Shown here piece after piece: positions 47,901-60,462 of a stretch of 64,000 bases of DNA. The position numbers were made by a program, and so were the translations under genes. How positions within the stretch are numbered: the stretch's first letter is position 1; the number at the start of each line of letters is the position of its first letter. The notes beneath the pieces were generated by a model. That model was not told where the DNA came from. It saw only the letters and a list, made by a program, of their open reading frames with translations, and ran no database searches. Source of the DNA: Parus major (Eukaryota; Chordata; Aves; Passeriformes; Paridae); NCBI RefSeq assembly GCF_001522545.3, contig NC_031773.1:19664302-19728301 (forward strand), given 5' to 3'.

Positions 47901-50900
47901 GTGGGGACAGTAGAGCCTATATATCTTGGAATGCTAAGTAAGTTCACGTTACTTTGTGATCAAAGTAGGCCATGAGTGCTGAATGCCAATCATTTCAGGG
48001 AGTCAGCACAGTGTGATCCACCCTCACTACTGTGCCTCACTGCAGAAACCCACAGGGCAGGCTATTAGAATTCACTTGTCTGGGTTATTCCACTCTGGTT
48101 CATGATACTCCCACAGCCACGTCCCAAATTAGAAAAGTAGCAAATAAATACTCAAAAAGGAATTTTTAAAAATAAAGTGAAATTATATTTTAGTTAAATT
48201 ACATAGCAGAAAAATTGCTTCAGATATTGTTGCTGTAAAAGTAGAGACATACTAAATAATTCTATAAGTTTTTTCTAAATTTCAACAGACATCCACGTTT
48301 TTAATTTGTTACACAGATTAGGTTACTAAAGACACAAAAAAGGTAATCTTCAGTGCAGATTTCAGTTCTGCCTAATGCTTTGCTGACTAAATCCTGTTTA
48401 ATTCTAAATTAAATGAGAAGCCACAATAAATCAAGTCCAGTATTTCTGTCTTCTTCCCTACAGATATAATTACATGCCCCTTTAAGAGCTCACTCTATCC
48501 ATTGCCAAAATGGGAAATATTAAGGGGAGTGGGAAAGTAGAAGTCTTTAACAATCCATCCACAGCATGTGGTAGCAAAAGCTTAGTGGCTTAGAAGAAAA
48601 AGGGAAAATTTACTGGAGGTGGTTATGCAATTCCACTCGTATAAATTCTAAGTGATTCATGTGCCTGCTAGGCCTTATAAAACAATCTCTTCAGCCATAT
48701 CCTTTACTCTGAATTCACTTAGGGTCCTGTTGAATTGGGGCAACATATTCAACTAGTGCAGCAGCAGATTTCTTGTGAAAGAAATAAAGTAATCTCTGAT
48801 ACACGGAGTCTCTTGGAAAATTAGAAGGAAAAGTAATTCTGCAGTACCAAGTACTGGTTTAGAGGTCTATGTAAATGTGGCCACAAATTTCTGAGTGCAA
48901 AATGCTCAGTTAGGGGAAATTAGTATAGTAGCTAGATTTCTATATTGATTTCCCTCCTATTTTCTTCTTAATTTATTTACTTCTGTTTGGTCTGCAACAC
49001 CAATTTAAATGTTCTATGCCCTTGAATGGGGAACTGACATTCAGTAGGCAGAAATCATCATACTCGGAGTAATAATGGCAAAACTGAACAAAACCCTGGG
49101 CTATAAAAAGAGATTTGCCTAAAACGCTTTCTGAAAGTGATGAAAACTGGAGTGAATAGAAAATTGAGGCTTTCTTACCTAATCTTGAATTTATGTTTTG
49201 TGCTGATACACTCCACAGACATTCAATAGCATGACTTGCTGGCTAGGCACAGCAGCTGCAAGCTCTTTCTGGGAACAGGAGGCCAGGAAAAATGAGCTGT
49301 AAAATTATAATGGAAACAAGTTTTTAAAGGAAGAAGAAATAAAACAATTGCTATTGATTATTGCACTAAATGTTAATTTGTAGCTTTAAATCATTGCTGT
49401 CAGGGTAATGCTGTGGAAAAAAAAAGAAGAAAAAGTACTCCAAATGGATTTATTTAATGATTTTGTCTGGCTAACAGGTATTTTAATCCATTTGTAAACC
49501 TGTGGTATGGTTTGTGTGTCCTCTTACATGTGCACACAAAAGAAAATATTTATAAGTGGTTTATTTGAGAATAATGGAAAAGAATTAACTAAGGAAGAGA
49601 AAATGTAAAAGATGTAATAAGGGCATCTTTTGGATCTCATCCTAACAAAAACAAGTCAGGTAGAGGGTATATGAAGGAAGGTTGCAGCACATAGTAAAAA
49701 ACCCAAACCAACAACAAATAACCCACAACAAACAAACAAACAAAATAGCAACATTTTCAAGTGTTACTAATAAAATTAGGAGCCTGAATCCTATTTCCAA
49801 ATATGAAAAATGGTGGGGAGAGTCTTGCAATAATACTTGGGACTCAGAAATCCCTTTGTATTAAGTTTTCTTCTGTTGCAGTGAAAATCTCAGATTGCTG
49901 AAGACCCAAAGTGTGTTAATGAAGGCCACAAAGGAAGAGATTACCTAGGCTCTTATGACATGTGATAATTTGTCAATTTATCATGGCATAATTACACATT
50001 TGAGCCCACAGTTTTTTCAAGTATTTCTAAAAATGTAAATTAGATTTGTAACTCTTGGGATACCTGAATATTTTTATTATTTTGGACTTGTGAGAAATTC
50101 TGCCTTTTACATTTCTTACTTAATATGACTATAGAACATCACATCAGCCACTAGCTATTTCTCAAAATGTAAAGATCCTGCCTAAAAAAATCCTGAAATC
50201 ACATTAAAGGCATATGCTCTTACATAAACAACAAAATTGCTGATTAATCTCTTATTCAGATTAATAATCTTGGAGTTTACATGTCTCCTTAAATGTGAGA
50301 CTGTGTAAATGGAGTGTCCTCCAATATTTATGGTTATTCCAGTGTGTCAGAAACTCACTGTAAGTTGTCGTGGTTCACTTCACATTAAAACATCTCTGAG
50401 AAAGTCTCTTGAAAAAGCTACTTGATATTTCATATATAGATAGATCTAGGAAAAAAAATCTATTCTCTAGTCCTTTCAAAGTTCTAAATTATAGAGCTAA
50501 TATAAATCTTGACATAAAGAACAAAATTATGGATATTTTCTTGTTTTGTAGGATGTTCTTAGTCTAATGGGAAACTTGCCTGTAATTTACCTATATTGAC
50601 TATTTCTTTCATTTTTTATCTCTGATACATAGATGGATATATATTTGTTGGGAAAAAAACAGCCATCCAGAGTATCATAAAATAGAAGAAGAATCAGATA
50701 ATATTTTAAATGGATGATACCCTATCTTGATGCTTATTTTGGTATGCTACAACACAATTAGAATATACAGATGCAGTTCTTGAAAGAATTGACATTCATT
50801 TCCTATTACATTATTTCTCTAATCATGAGGAAAGAAAGATACTTTTCTGCAGAAACTTGGGTAAGTGTTACATGTGGATAAATTATGCCATTTTAACTGC

Positions 50901-53900
50901 TCAAAAATGTTTTTCATTTCTCCATATTGGGTGCTCCATCCTGTGAGTGATTTTTTATTTCTACCTGTGTCTACCAATACAGCACTGTTATGTTTTTGAA
51001 TCATATGCAACTGTTCAGAAACCTGCATACGTATGCTAAGCATAACAAACGTTCAGTATAAGACAAGACCAAAAAAAAATCCAAGGAGTGTATAATTGAA
51101 TCTTCATTTAATTAAAAAAACCCTATGAAAGAGGAAGAATTTTCTAATTTTATTCTTGATATATAGTTTTTACATTATTTTAAGTATACCAGTCAAAAGG
51201 AGGAATTTTATAACATTAAAATTGTTCTCAAATCAAGCATAAATACAAAACATAAATTTCTTAGCTTAGCAGACTGTTATAATAAAGAGCTCTCTCAAAT
51301 TCAGAAATCCATCCATAAATTCTGTATCTGTTAATATCCCATCACCCAGGAAAAACTCCTTAAAATTTATGGTTCATCAAAAATCCAGACTAGATAAGGC
51401 CTAGAAGAGACAAGGTATCTGAGTCAAAGAGTTTGGGTGCAAAGAAAACTGTCTCAAAGTCTGTGGAAGAAGAGAAATTATCATCTTCCATAACCTCCCT
51501 CTCCAGTCTTGATATAAGTTACCACTTGTCTCAATCCCACTCTTTGGATTTTTGGCATTGTTCAGAGCAACTGTGAATCTTGTCCATATTTTTCACCTTT
51601 GCACTTAAAATTGACATTAAATAGTTTTGTTTTGGTTAAGTCAATGTCTTAAAACATACTGCTGAAAACCAGCAGAAATTAAAAAATTGTTAGTTTAGAG
51701 TATTTGCTCCCTGCATTTCATTCAAATAATCTCTCCTTTAGGAAATCAGACATCTAAGATAAGAGTTCAGCAATTAGTCCAACATAAAAACAAAACAATG
51801 ATTTTCAATTGAGCTCTCCTTCATGAAAAAAAGAAAAGCCAGAAAAATGTCAAAGACAGATGGAATGGATCACCCTCTAGAGATATTTATCTCCCTTCAT
51901 TAATCATGGAGGAGTGTAAGAGACTAAATTAAAGTGCCTAAATGTTAGGAAACTGATGTTACACAAGATGACTAAAAGTCTAAATACAAACATTATTAGG
52001 AAAATTCATGTATGTAAACTTTTTTTAACTGCTTTAATAGGGACTTTTATCATCCAAACTCTTGTGTCATCACATCTTCGTTCTCTACAATAAACTAATT
52101 ATTTTAAAATACCATTTTTTAAAGCCTGATTTTTTTTTCTTACCTATTCTGTTTCTTTTTTCCTGTCTCTAAGTGCATACTGGTAGAAATAGGAAATATG
52201 AAATAAATAATGATGAGGTTTTTCATGATTATTAGTTCTGCACTCTCTCTTTTTCTTGTTTGGCTTATTGATTAGTTTATTTACTTTAAATTTGCCTCCA
52301 ATCTTGCTTTAATTCTGCTCATACAACAGATTGAAATGACTTAACTATTCTAGCTCCAGAATTATAAGGTCTAAAATAGTTTTATACTCTGCTCAAACAA
52401 ATTTTCGTATTTTTAAGGAAAGACCAGGTCAGAATTCCATACATCAAAATAAGATAAAGATTTCTAAGGTATCTGCACTCTATATGTTTATTTCCAGTGT
52501 TTGAGATTAACCCACTGCACAGCCACAACAATAAACTGTATCACAGAATGACACACAAGGCTGTTTTCTTATATCATCCTAAAATGCTTGTATTGCTTCC
52601 AACATAAAATAATAGCATTTTTGTAAGAGTACCTTCCTACTAATACAAGATCCTTGACTTCAAGGAGATGGGGATAACTTATCTGCTCACAGCCAATCTG
52701 TATGTTTTAGCCCACCTCATCAACTCTGGAAACAAAATTCTCATCTTGCTTTAAATGAAGCAAAGAAAGCACATTTCCTTTTATTCTGTTAACTAATCAC
52801 CAAATAATTGTTTTGTAGATACAAGACACATTTTTGTATCCAAGCCATAATTGCTGTTAGGAATATGCTTTCGTTTAATTTGGAAAGTTATGTCATTCTT
52901 TAGCGGTTAGTCAAAGCAGATTTGAAAATAATATAAAAAAAATGGTGCAAGGATTATTTTATAGGAGGCAGCACTAGACAGTTAAACATATGCAATGAAT
53001 GTATTTCTTTTTCAGCATTTCCACATGTCCCTTATGATGAGTCTTCACATTGTGAAAAAGTATTTTTCTCTTAATTTTAACATTTTAAAGGGAATGTTTC
53101 CTCTTGTGGGCATAATACAAATGGGGGCATATAATACAAAATAATGCCTAAAGAAAAAATGTGCTGGAAAGTATTCCCCAAAATCTTGTTATCAGTAACT
53201 GGATTGAGCTATTGTTCCAATATTTTCACTAAATATGAGGTTACTGATAAGTATATAGTATTGGAATTTAAATGTATTCAAAATTCATGGTGGTTGGCCT
53301 TAAACATTGAAGAAAAAAGTAAAGGGACTTGATTATTTCCAAGATACATATTTAATGCACATTTGTTCAATCTCAAAGATCAAAATAAATCATAGCACGT
53401 GTGAAAACCACAGACTGTACTTGAAAGACTAATACGAGTTTTGAAATATAAAAGTTCTACAGTAAGTAAATGCTGTAGAAGTGTTTATTTCAACAAAAAA
53501 ACAACAGAATTCGGACATTGAGCCTGTGCAGCTTGTTTTCTTCAGTGTTTTGATCTTTGCATCTTCTTCCTTGTGTAAGAGGTAAGCATATTTTAATGAG
53601 GTAAGTGTCAACACAGCACAGTAAGGGATCAGTCCCAGGAACCCATCTCTATTTAATAAAATATAGAAACCTCTTAAAAAATGATGCAACTACAAATTTT
53701 ATTAAGAAATATTACACTTCAATGATTTTTGTAGTAATTTTTTTTTTTTTGTAGAGATAATATTTTATTCTGAAGTGCATTTTTACTTTTAAAGTTATTT
53801 AAGTTTTAACGATTCAAGCAGATTTCCAATTTAATGTTTCTAAATACGTATAATTAGACTTTTGGGATGGCTAATGTTTCACATCTGTGGTTTAAATGCT

Positions 53901-56409
53901 TTTTAACTCTAACTAGTCAAAAGGCAGCAAAATAATTTCCAGAATTTTCTTTTTCTTCCTTTGTTTCAGGAAAGTCTGGCTTTTATGAAAACAACCAGAA
54001 AAAACCCCACAACAACAAAACAATGTCAAATTTAGTCTCAGGCAAAATTATAATAGGAATAATGGTGTGCAGAAACAAGGCTATTTTTAAAAGGAAGCCT
54101 GTTTAGTATTTGGTGAAGGAGGTTATACCACTCAGTATGCCCAAAATAGCAGAGGTGTTTCTGAGGATACCCCACTTCTCCCTTCCTTCCTGTTCTTGCA
54201 CTCGCACAGTACTGCTTCTCTCATGGCTCTCAGCCTAACTCTCTTTCCCACCATTTGCCATGATGACTAGGATATAAAAATGGAAAAAAAAAAAATAGGT
54301 AATAAACATAAATAAATTAAATGACTGTGTTCATTTTGCAAGAGATAGCAGAAATTATCATTCCTAGGTAGCTGCAGAAGCTGTTCTGGAAGTAACTATG
54401 CCATTGTTCCCAATCATTGCTGCCAAAGTTTGCTGTCTCTTCTAGTCCTACACAGTCATTTGGATCTTCAAACATTTCTCCCAGCTTTAGTGTCTTTTCA
54501 TATATTTTTGTGCTGGTTTTATTTTGGGGTTTCCTCTTTACAGACACCTCTTTTAATATGTTTTTTCTTGCTTTGAATTTATCTGGGAAATGGAATTATT
54601 AAGCACATATTACAATACTGTATATTTCTTTAATTTTTTTTTAATTACACTGTACATCAGTTTACTGCATGATCATGATTCTGTAGATGGATTGTGCCAT
54701 TCTGCAGTTTTCTATAGAACAGCTACTGATTAATTATTGTTTTCAAGACAAGAAATAAACCTTTTCTCAATAAGTCATCTAATAAAATTATGTGCTTAAG
54801 CGTTTCTGTTCATTTCCTAGTTAATCAATTTATTCTTAGTACAACGCTGAGAGCTGAGAGCATTAGGAACATCAAAATGTCATCATCAGGCTTTGGGTAT
54901 AAGCCATCCACTGAATGGTAAATTTAAAATTTTATATTTCTTTTTGACAAAGAGAGTTTCCAATCAAAAATCTCTACTGTTTTTGCTCTGTTAATGTTTC
55001 AGCCTTATTAACTATTCTAATTTCTTTATTATGTATTTAGGGGCACTTTTTTCCACGTAAAATAAAATTTGAATATGAAATTTCAGGGATTAAATTCCTA
55101 TCACTATAAAAAGAACAGAGGTGTTCCCATCCATAATGTTCTTTTTACAAAAAATTATAGAGCACTTCACCTCAGAAACAAGCAGTTTAAGTCACTGATT
55201 TAGAAAAATTAAAATTATGTTCTCAAATTCATTGTTCATAAATGTTATAAGTTTTTTAAAACCAGTTGTGTCTTTGGGTCATCATAGTTGTTTGCATCAG
55301 TGTTACATCAGAATGAAGCTGGGAAGTTAGATCAGCTGTTTTCCTGATAAATGCTATTGTAAGGGAAATTCCTGCAGCAATGTAGAGCAGTTGGGGTCTC
55401 TTTCCAGTACATAAGTTCCAGCACCATTAGTGAAGAAGTAGATCCCAGGCAGAAAAGGTTATTGTCTTACTGCTACATCCTCAGCAGGTATCAAGTAAGT
55501 GTTGGGACATGCAAGCATATTAGAAACCAGGCTTGCAATTTCTCTAATTTATGCTCAAATCATCCTTCCTTGATCACTTAAGAACAGTTAAATGCAAACA
55601 TGGGTATAGCAGAGCTCCACAAAATGAGCATACTTCAGTAGCAGCTAAACTAAAGATCTGGGACCAGATCCAAAAAGTATTAGGCATCAAGGATATCAAT
55701 GGGAGTTAGGTACTTAAGCATCCTTTTCTAATAAAGTTCAAAATGTTTTATCCCTTGCATTTTACTCTGTTGTGTTTCTAACACTCCTTTTATATAACAG
55801 AATTTATTTTTTTTTAAGATTTATAATTAAATTTATAGTTACTTTGTGAACCTTAGAACTGTTGCACTTTTATAGCAAACAGCAGAATTTGTCTTAGCTT
55901 TCTGTCATGTCTTCTGTGGTCTTCCCTTTGTTTTGTTTTTTGTTTTTCCTTTCATCTTCCTCATGATCTTTACTAGGTATCAAACACGGTTGTGGAATAC
56001 ATAACATTTCTTCAAGTTTTGACAATTATGACTTAATGTCATCATTCCTGAGAATTAGAATGCCATCAAACTAACAGATTTGTGCTTTGAATCTCCTTGA
56101 TGTCTGCAACTGAAACCTGCACACAGACATGCAAGTAATTTTCTTGCTTCAAGGTAAGACCAGATCTAATTAACTCTACACTGAAGTACAAGAAATATTC
56201 TCTGAGGTGAGGTGAAGTATAAAGCAAGAAAAAAAAGACTAGACGTGAAAATTTTTCAGAACATCTTACTTTGGGGTATGAAAACGTATGGGTAAAGTAT
56301 TCAATTTTTGTAACTGTTTGCTGAGCTTCCCACTATAAAATCCAGAAAATATTGTTTGAACATCATACAGCATAGGATCTGAAATTCAATTGCACTTGAA
56401 ATGAGGCAT
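44961..56409. other. Long noncoding stretch
   Basis: No gene or repeat family was confidently recognised across more than 11 kb. The composition is mostly AT-rich. Minor features are an AAGTCTATT tandem pair at about 45292-45310, an (AAC)/(AAAC)-type tract at about 49718-49745, and T or A homopolymers of 10-12 bases (for example about 53740-53751 and 54284-54295). Higher-complexity blocks occur at about 47100-47800 and 49060-49420. An exon-like segment lies at 55408-55494. Confidence 0.55.
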
Positions 56410-56640
56410 AATCACGGGGGCAGTGGGAGCTTCAGGCAGAGTTTATTAGAGAAGCCCTTCTGTTGTCTCATGAGGGGCAGAAAGGCCCCCATTGCTTTCT
56501 AAACTCCTCCTCAGAGAGGAGCCTTAGGGCAGCTGGATCCAGTGATTGCACCTTTGTACAACTTTGTCCTGTATGGTTAAGGATGGAAAACCAGCTATAT
56601 AAAAATGAATGATTTATTATGATAAATGATTAGACAGAAA
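56410..56640 (-). mobile_element. Possible LTR remnant
   Basis: This block is GC-richer than its flanks. Its minus strand carries AATAAACTCTGCCTGAAGC (complement of about 56427-56445), which resembles the polyadenylation/R region of an endogenous retroviral LTR. No matching partner exists in this window, the ends were not found, and no target duplication was seen. It may instead be single-copy DNA. Confidence 0.25.
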
Positions 56641-59600
56641 GATCTTAATCAGAATCTTTTACTACACAGTACAGAAACTAAGCCCACTAGTATAGTGTAG
56701 TGTACTGTATCAAAGCAATTATATTAAAGCCAGCAACAAAACTCCATGATAATTAGGAAGAGATTGATGTTACTCACTCATACCAATGACCATGGACAAC
56801 TCTTTTTCACTCAGCCTTGAAGAGTAACTCAAGACATGTCCCCATGCGAGGGAGGAACACACACACCAAGAAGGGATATGTTAGAAGAACCTGCTATTTC
56901 AAAGTGGAACTGGACTTTTGTACTATAAAGTGGTTGACTGTCAGATATATGTCCCCAGATCAACTGTGTCAGCTTAACATTTTTTAGATAAGGATATTTT
57001 ACTATATCTGACACACCTTCAACCTTCACCTCACAATCAGAATGATTAACTTTGGGGCTGATGAGTCAGTGTCATTTTGGCATAATTCAACACCAAAAGC
57101 AGCATGACACCACACATCAGTTCACCCCTGAGAGCTTTACAAATAGGGCATTGTGTTGTTTTGCTGCATTACAGGCAGAGCATCTTTCTACAGGCATAAA
57201 TATGGACTCATAGGATAAAATGTTTAAATTAATTTCTTCACAATTTAAGCATTTATAAAATATTTAACATATAATGAACATTCATTATAATGGAATAGAA
57301 TAGAGTTAAGGCAAAATATTTAAACATGAAACTGAGCTTTCTTTTAATCATTTTATCCTGATTCTTGCTCCATTCCACTGATTAATACAACGACAGGAAA
57401 AATAAAATAAAATAGATTCACATGGGGTATCTAAGATATAAATTAGTGATGTCTTCTGCCATGGGGCCAATTAATCAGTTTCATTTCTTCCTTAGATATT
57501 GTGTAGAGGAACAGCACTGTTTTGTTGTTGCTGAGTGAATATATCATAAAAGTGTCTATAAAATCCACAGTGACTTAGAAGTTACTACTACATATAAACT
57601 GATATACAGTGGAGAAGTTGATTTATAGCTGTTCTCATGTACGGTAGCTGCCAGTAATTTGGCTGTATTTTTTTCAAGACATTTTAAACACAACACAGAA
57701 AATTATCTTTTTGTAGTGCATATATATTGTTTGTTTGAGGAGAAATCACATTTCATTGTATGTTTCATACTCTTTTTTTCTTGTCAAAGTGAAGTTTAAG
57801 ATCTCTAAGTATTATTTCACATAAGGATCTTATACTGCAGCAAAACACTTCATCACCCAAGGCTACAACGTGTTTAGCACAGCATCTTCACAGTCCTCTG
57901 AGAAGGAAGTGTTTACATCCAAAGTTTAAATGAACTAAATATCATGGTTTTAGTTGCAAACAGATAATCTAGAATAATGACTTTTAAAAGCCTGTATTTC
58001 CATGGCTAACGTGATAGGTTAGTTTAAAACCCATTGACATGGGTAGGTGAAGTTGTTCAGTTTGTTGCTCTTGAATGCCAAAGCAAAAGCCATGGCCCAG
58101 CATAGCGTGAATTTACTGATGATGACTGGAAAAAATAAAAAGTTTCAGGTGCTTTTAAAACTACCAAAAGAGCGGTCAGTCAACTACAGACATCTTATTC
58201 CAGTAATGCTGAATAAGAAGCACAATAATTTCCCTTGATTCTTTTGGTAGGAATTTTGTCTCCTTGAGAAAGCAAAGGCAAAAAAGGAATAAGAAGCAGA
58301 GGACAGAGGGTAAAATGATGCAGTAAATCTAACTTGCTGTTTTTCCCTTGCTTCTTGATGCACAGTATTTTCTGAACTAGTCAGAGTAAGTTTCTGCGAA
58401 ACATCAAGGATTGTAAAAATCAACAGGAACAAACAGTAGTTTGCTCTCAATTTCTTTACATCTAAGTTTTTGTAAAGAAATTTCAGCAGCAGAAACATTT
58501 TACATTAATTTTAATTTATTTCTAAACATTACCATTATATTTTTTTGACTTATTTAATTAAAAATAATCTTGATTTGTTATGAAAGTAATGACTAAGAGC
58601 TGAAAAGTGGAATATATTTGAGAAGAGTGTTTTTGGAAGTTCTTCATGTTTTCAGTGGGTAGCTGAAAAGGGATGGCTGGTACCTAAAATGGAAATATAA
58701 TACTGAATTATGAAATTAAGGAAAACAATTTGAAGCACTCTTTAATGCAGAACTAATTGATAAGTTCCTTTAAATACAAGATATGTAACATGGATTTTAG
58801 AGCAAAAGGGCTTAGTAAACTATACGCGACTACAAAGGCTCATAATTTTGGCTTGAAGTGAGCAATTACATAATATTTTGTTGATAAATTACAATATTGT
58901 AATTGTCATCGAGATTTGCATATAAGCAGAAATAGTTTTGTTTTTGCTAAAGTGAATGAAGAATATTTGAGTGCAGATCTTGCAGATAATTTCCACTGAG
59001 TGGTTAGAGGTCACCTTCAGAGTTATTTTTGAATAGCCTTAGGTCATAATGAAATAAACCAGTCTTTGTTATGATTCTTTTCAATTCCTCTTTTTGTTTT
59101 TTAGGAAAGGGAAGCACCTGAGATCACCCAGAAGCCTTTATTGGCCGTGATAAAGGCCATATGTTAAGCTGCACAAATCCTGTCCAACTTTTAGCATTTG
59201 TTTCCTTGGCATATCCCCAAGGAAGCTGTGTAGCAGCTTTGGAGTTGCCTGTAAAACTATCCTATCATTTCTCTGTGAGGCTGTTGGATGCACGGTTTTC
59301 TTGCCTGTCTGAAAACAATTTTCATTTACCTGATCCCCATGAAAATGCAAATACAGTGGCACTCATTTTATAGACGTTAGAGCTGCTTCTTTATTGTCCC
59401 AAATACAAGGTCAATAGTTTCTTTATTTGATGTAATGAAGGAAGAGAGGTCAGTGAGAGAGTGGCTACATTATTTCATATTAAAATTTTCATTGTATAGA
59501 GTTTTTCTTTCCCCATGTTTATAAGAAATTTAGCTTCTTTTAAGTCCATGGACAAAAAACTTCCAGACATCATTTTCCTTTTCAATGAGTGTTGAAGTAG

Positions 59601-60396
59601 TAAGTATCACTACAAATGATTAATAGAAAATGATGGAAACTGAGGAAGTAGTTTAGCAAAAGGGCTTGGAGAGAATAAACAAATATATTCTTAATATATG
59701 TAAAAACTGTAGGAAAAAAAAACCCAAACAATCCCATGATAAAATTCCCTTCTATACATATATATTTTTTTTGTCAGTGTTTTGTTTCACATTTCATCTA
59801 CCTGAATAAATATACCACATTTTAATGAATTTTTTATAGGAAGATATGGCAATAATTCCATCAGAAAGATTATCTTATCTTCTTCAGACCGTATCAACTT
59901 GTACTACAGGATTTTCTTTAAGCACAGGGTTTTTTTGTCATAATAATTCTTACTGTATCATTCCTCTTAAAAAAAAAAAAGAAATTGCTTGATCTACAGT
60001 AATCAATCTTCATTTTACATACAATCAAAGAGAAAGGAATGAGAGCAAGTTTCTATCATGTAAGTAATTATAGAATTAATTAACTTAAAATGAGAAAAAA
60101 AAACTCATTACAATGAAGAATTGGTTTTGACCCTCCCCTAAAGTTCAAAAAATTGTGAAAGATATTTTACTCCTGTCATGCTTTTAAAAAATGATAAATA
60201 ATTATGAATTCAGGAATGATACTTATTCCTTTGTTTATGCCTTAATTCTTCCAGACCTGAAGTAAAAGTGAAAATATTGTAATACAAAAAGATATATGAT
60301 CCCTTTAGCATTTTGGAAGATCAGCAATTAGAAAATGGAAGGAATTTTTTTCAGTAAATATAATTTCCTTTAGGTTGCATAGAGTTATCAGCTTTG
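56641..60396. other. Noncoding DNA with a candidate regulatory block
   Basis: No gene was recognised. The part at about 58850-59400 is of higher complexity. It contains octamer motifs ATTTGCAT (58914-58921) and ATGCAAAT (59345-59352) and two short perfect inverted repeats, and is discussed under findings. The rest is AT-rich. Confidence 0.55.
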
Positions 60397-60462
60397 TGTG
60401 CTCTCCTTGCAAAGAGAGCCAGCAGCAGCTGCCAGCTGATATCAGCTTGCAAGGAGAGCACA
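60397..60462. repeat. Perfect inverted repeat, 16-bp arms, 34-base loop
   Basis: TGTGCTCTCCTTGCAA at 60397-60412 is the exact reverse complement of TTGCAAGGAGAGCACA at 60447-60462. The 34-base loop is itself structured: it ends within the 14-base palindrome AGCTGATATCAGCT and contains GCAGCTGC. The structure can form a cruciform in DNA or a hairpin in RNA. It does not match a transposon I recognise, and no precursor-type extended stem is visible beyond 16 bp. Confidence 0.92.

Noticed and set aside
53970..54116. Acceptor-like tract followed by a 45-codon frame to TAG
   Set aside because: The acceptor looks good, but the encoded segment is Asn/Lys-rich, as expected from A-rich DNA, and another frame is also open for a while. 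There is no convincing exon evidence.
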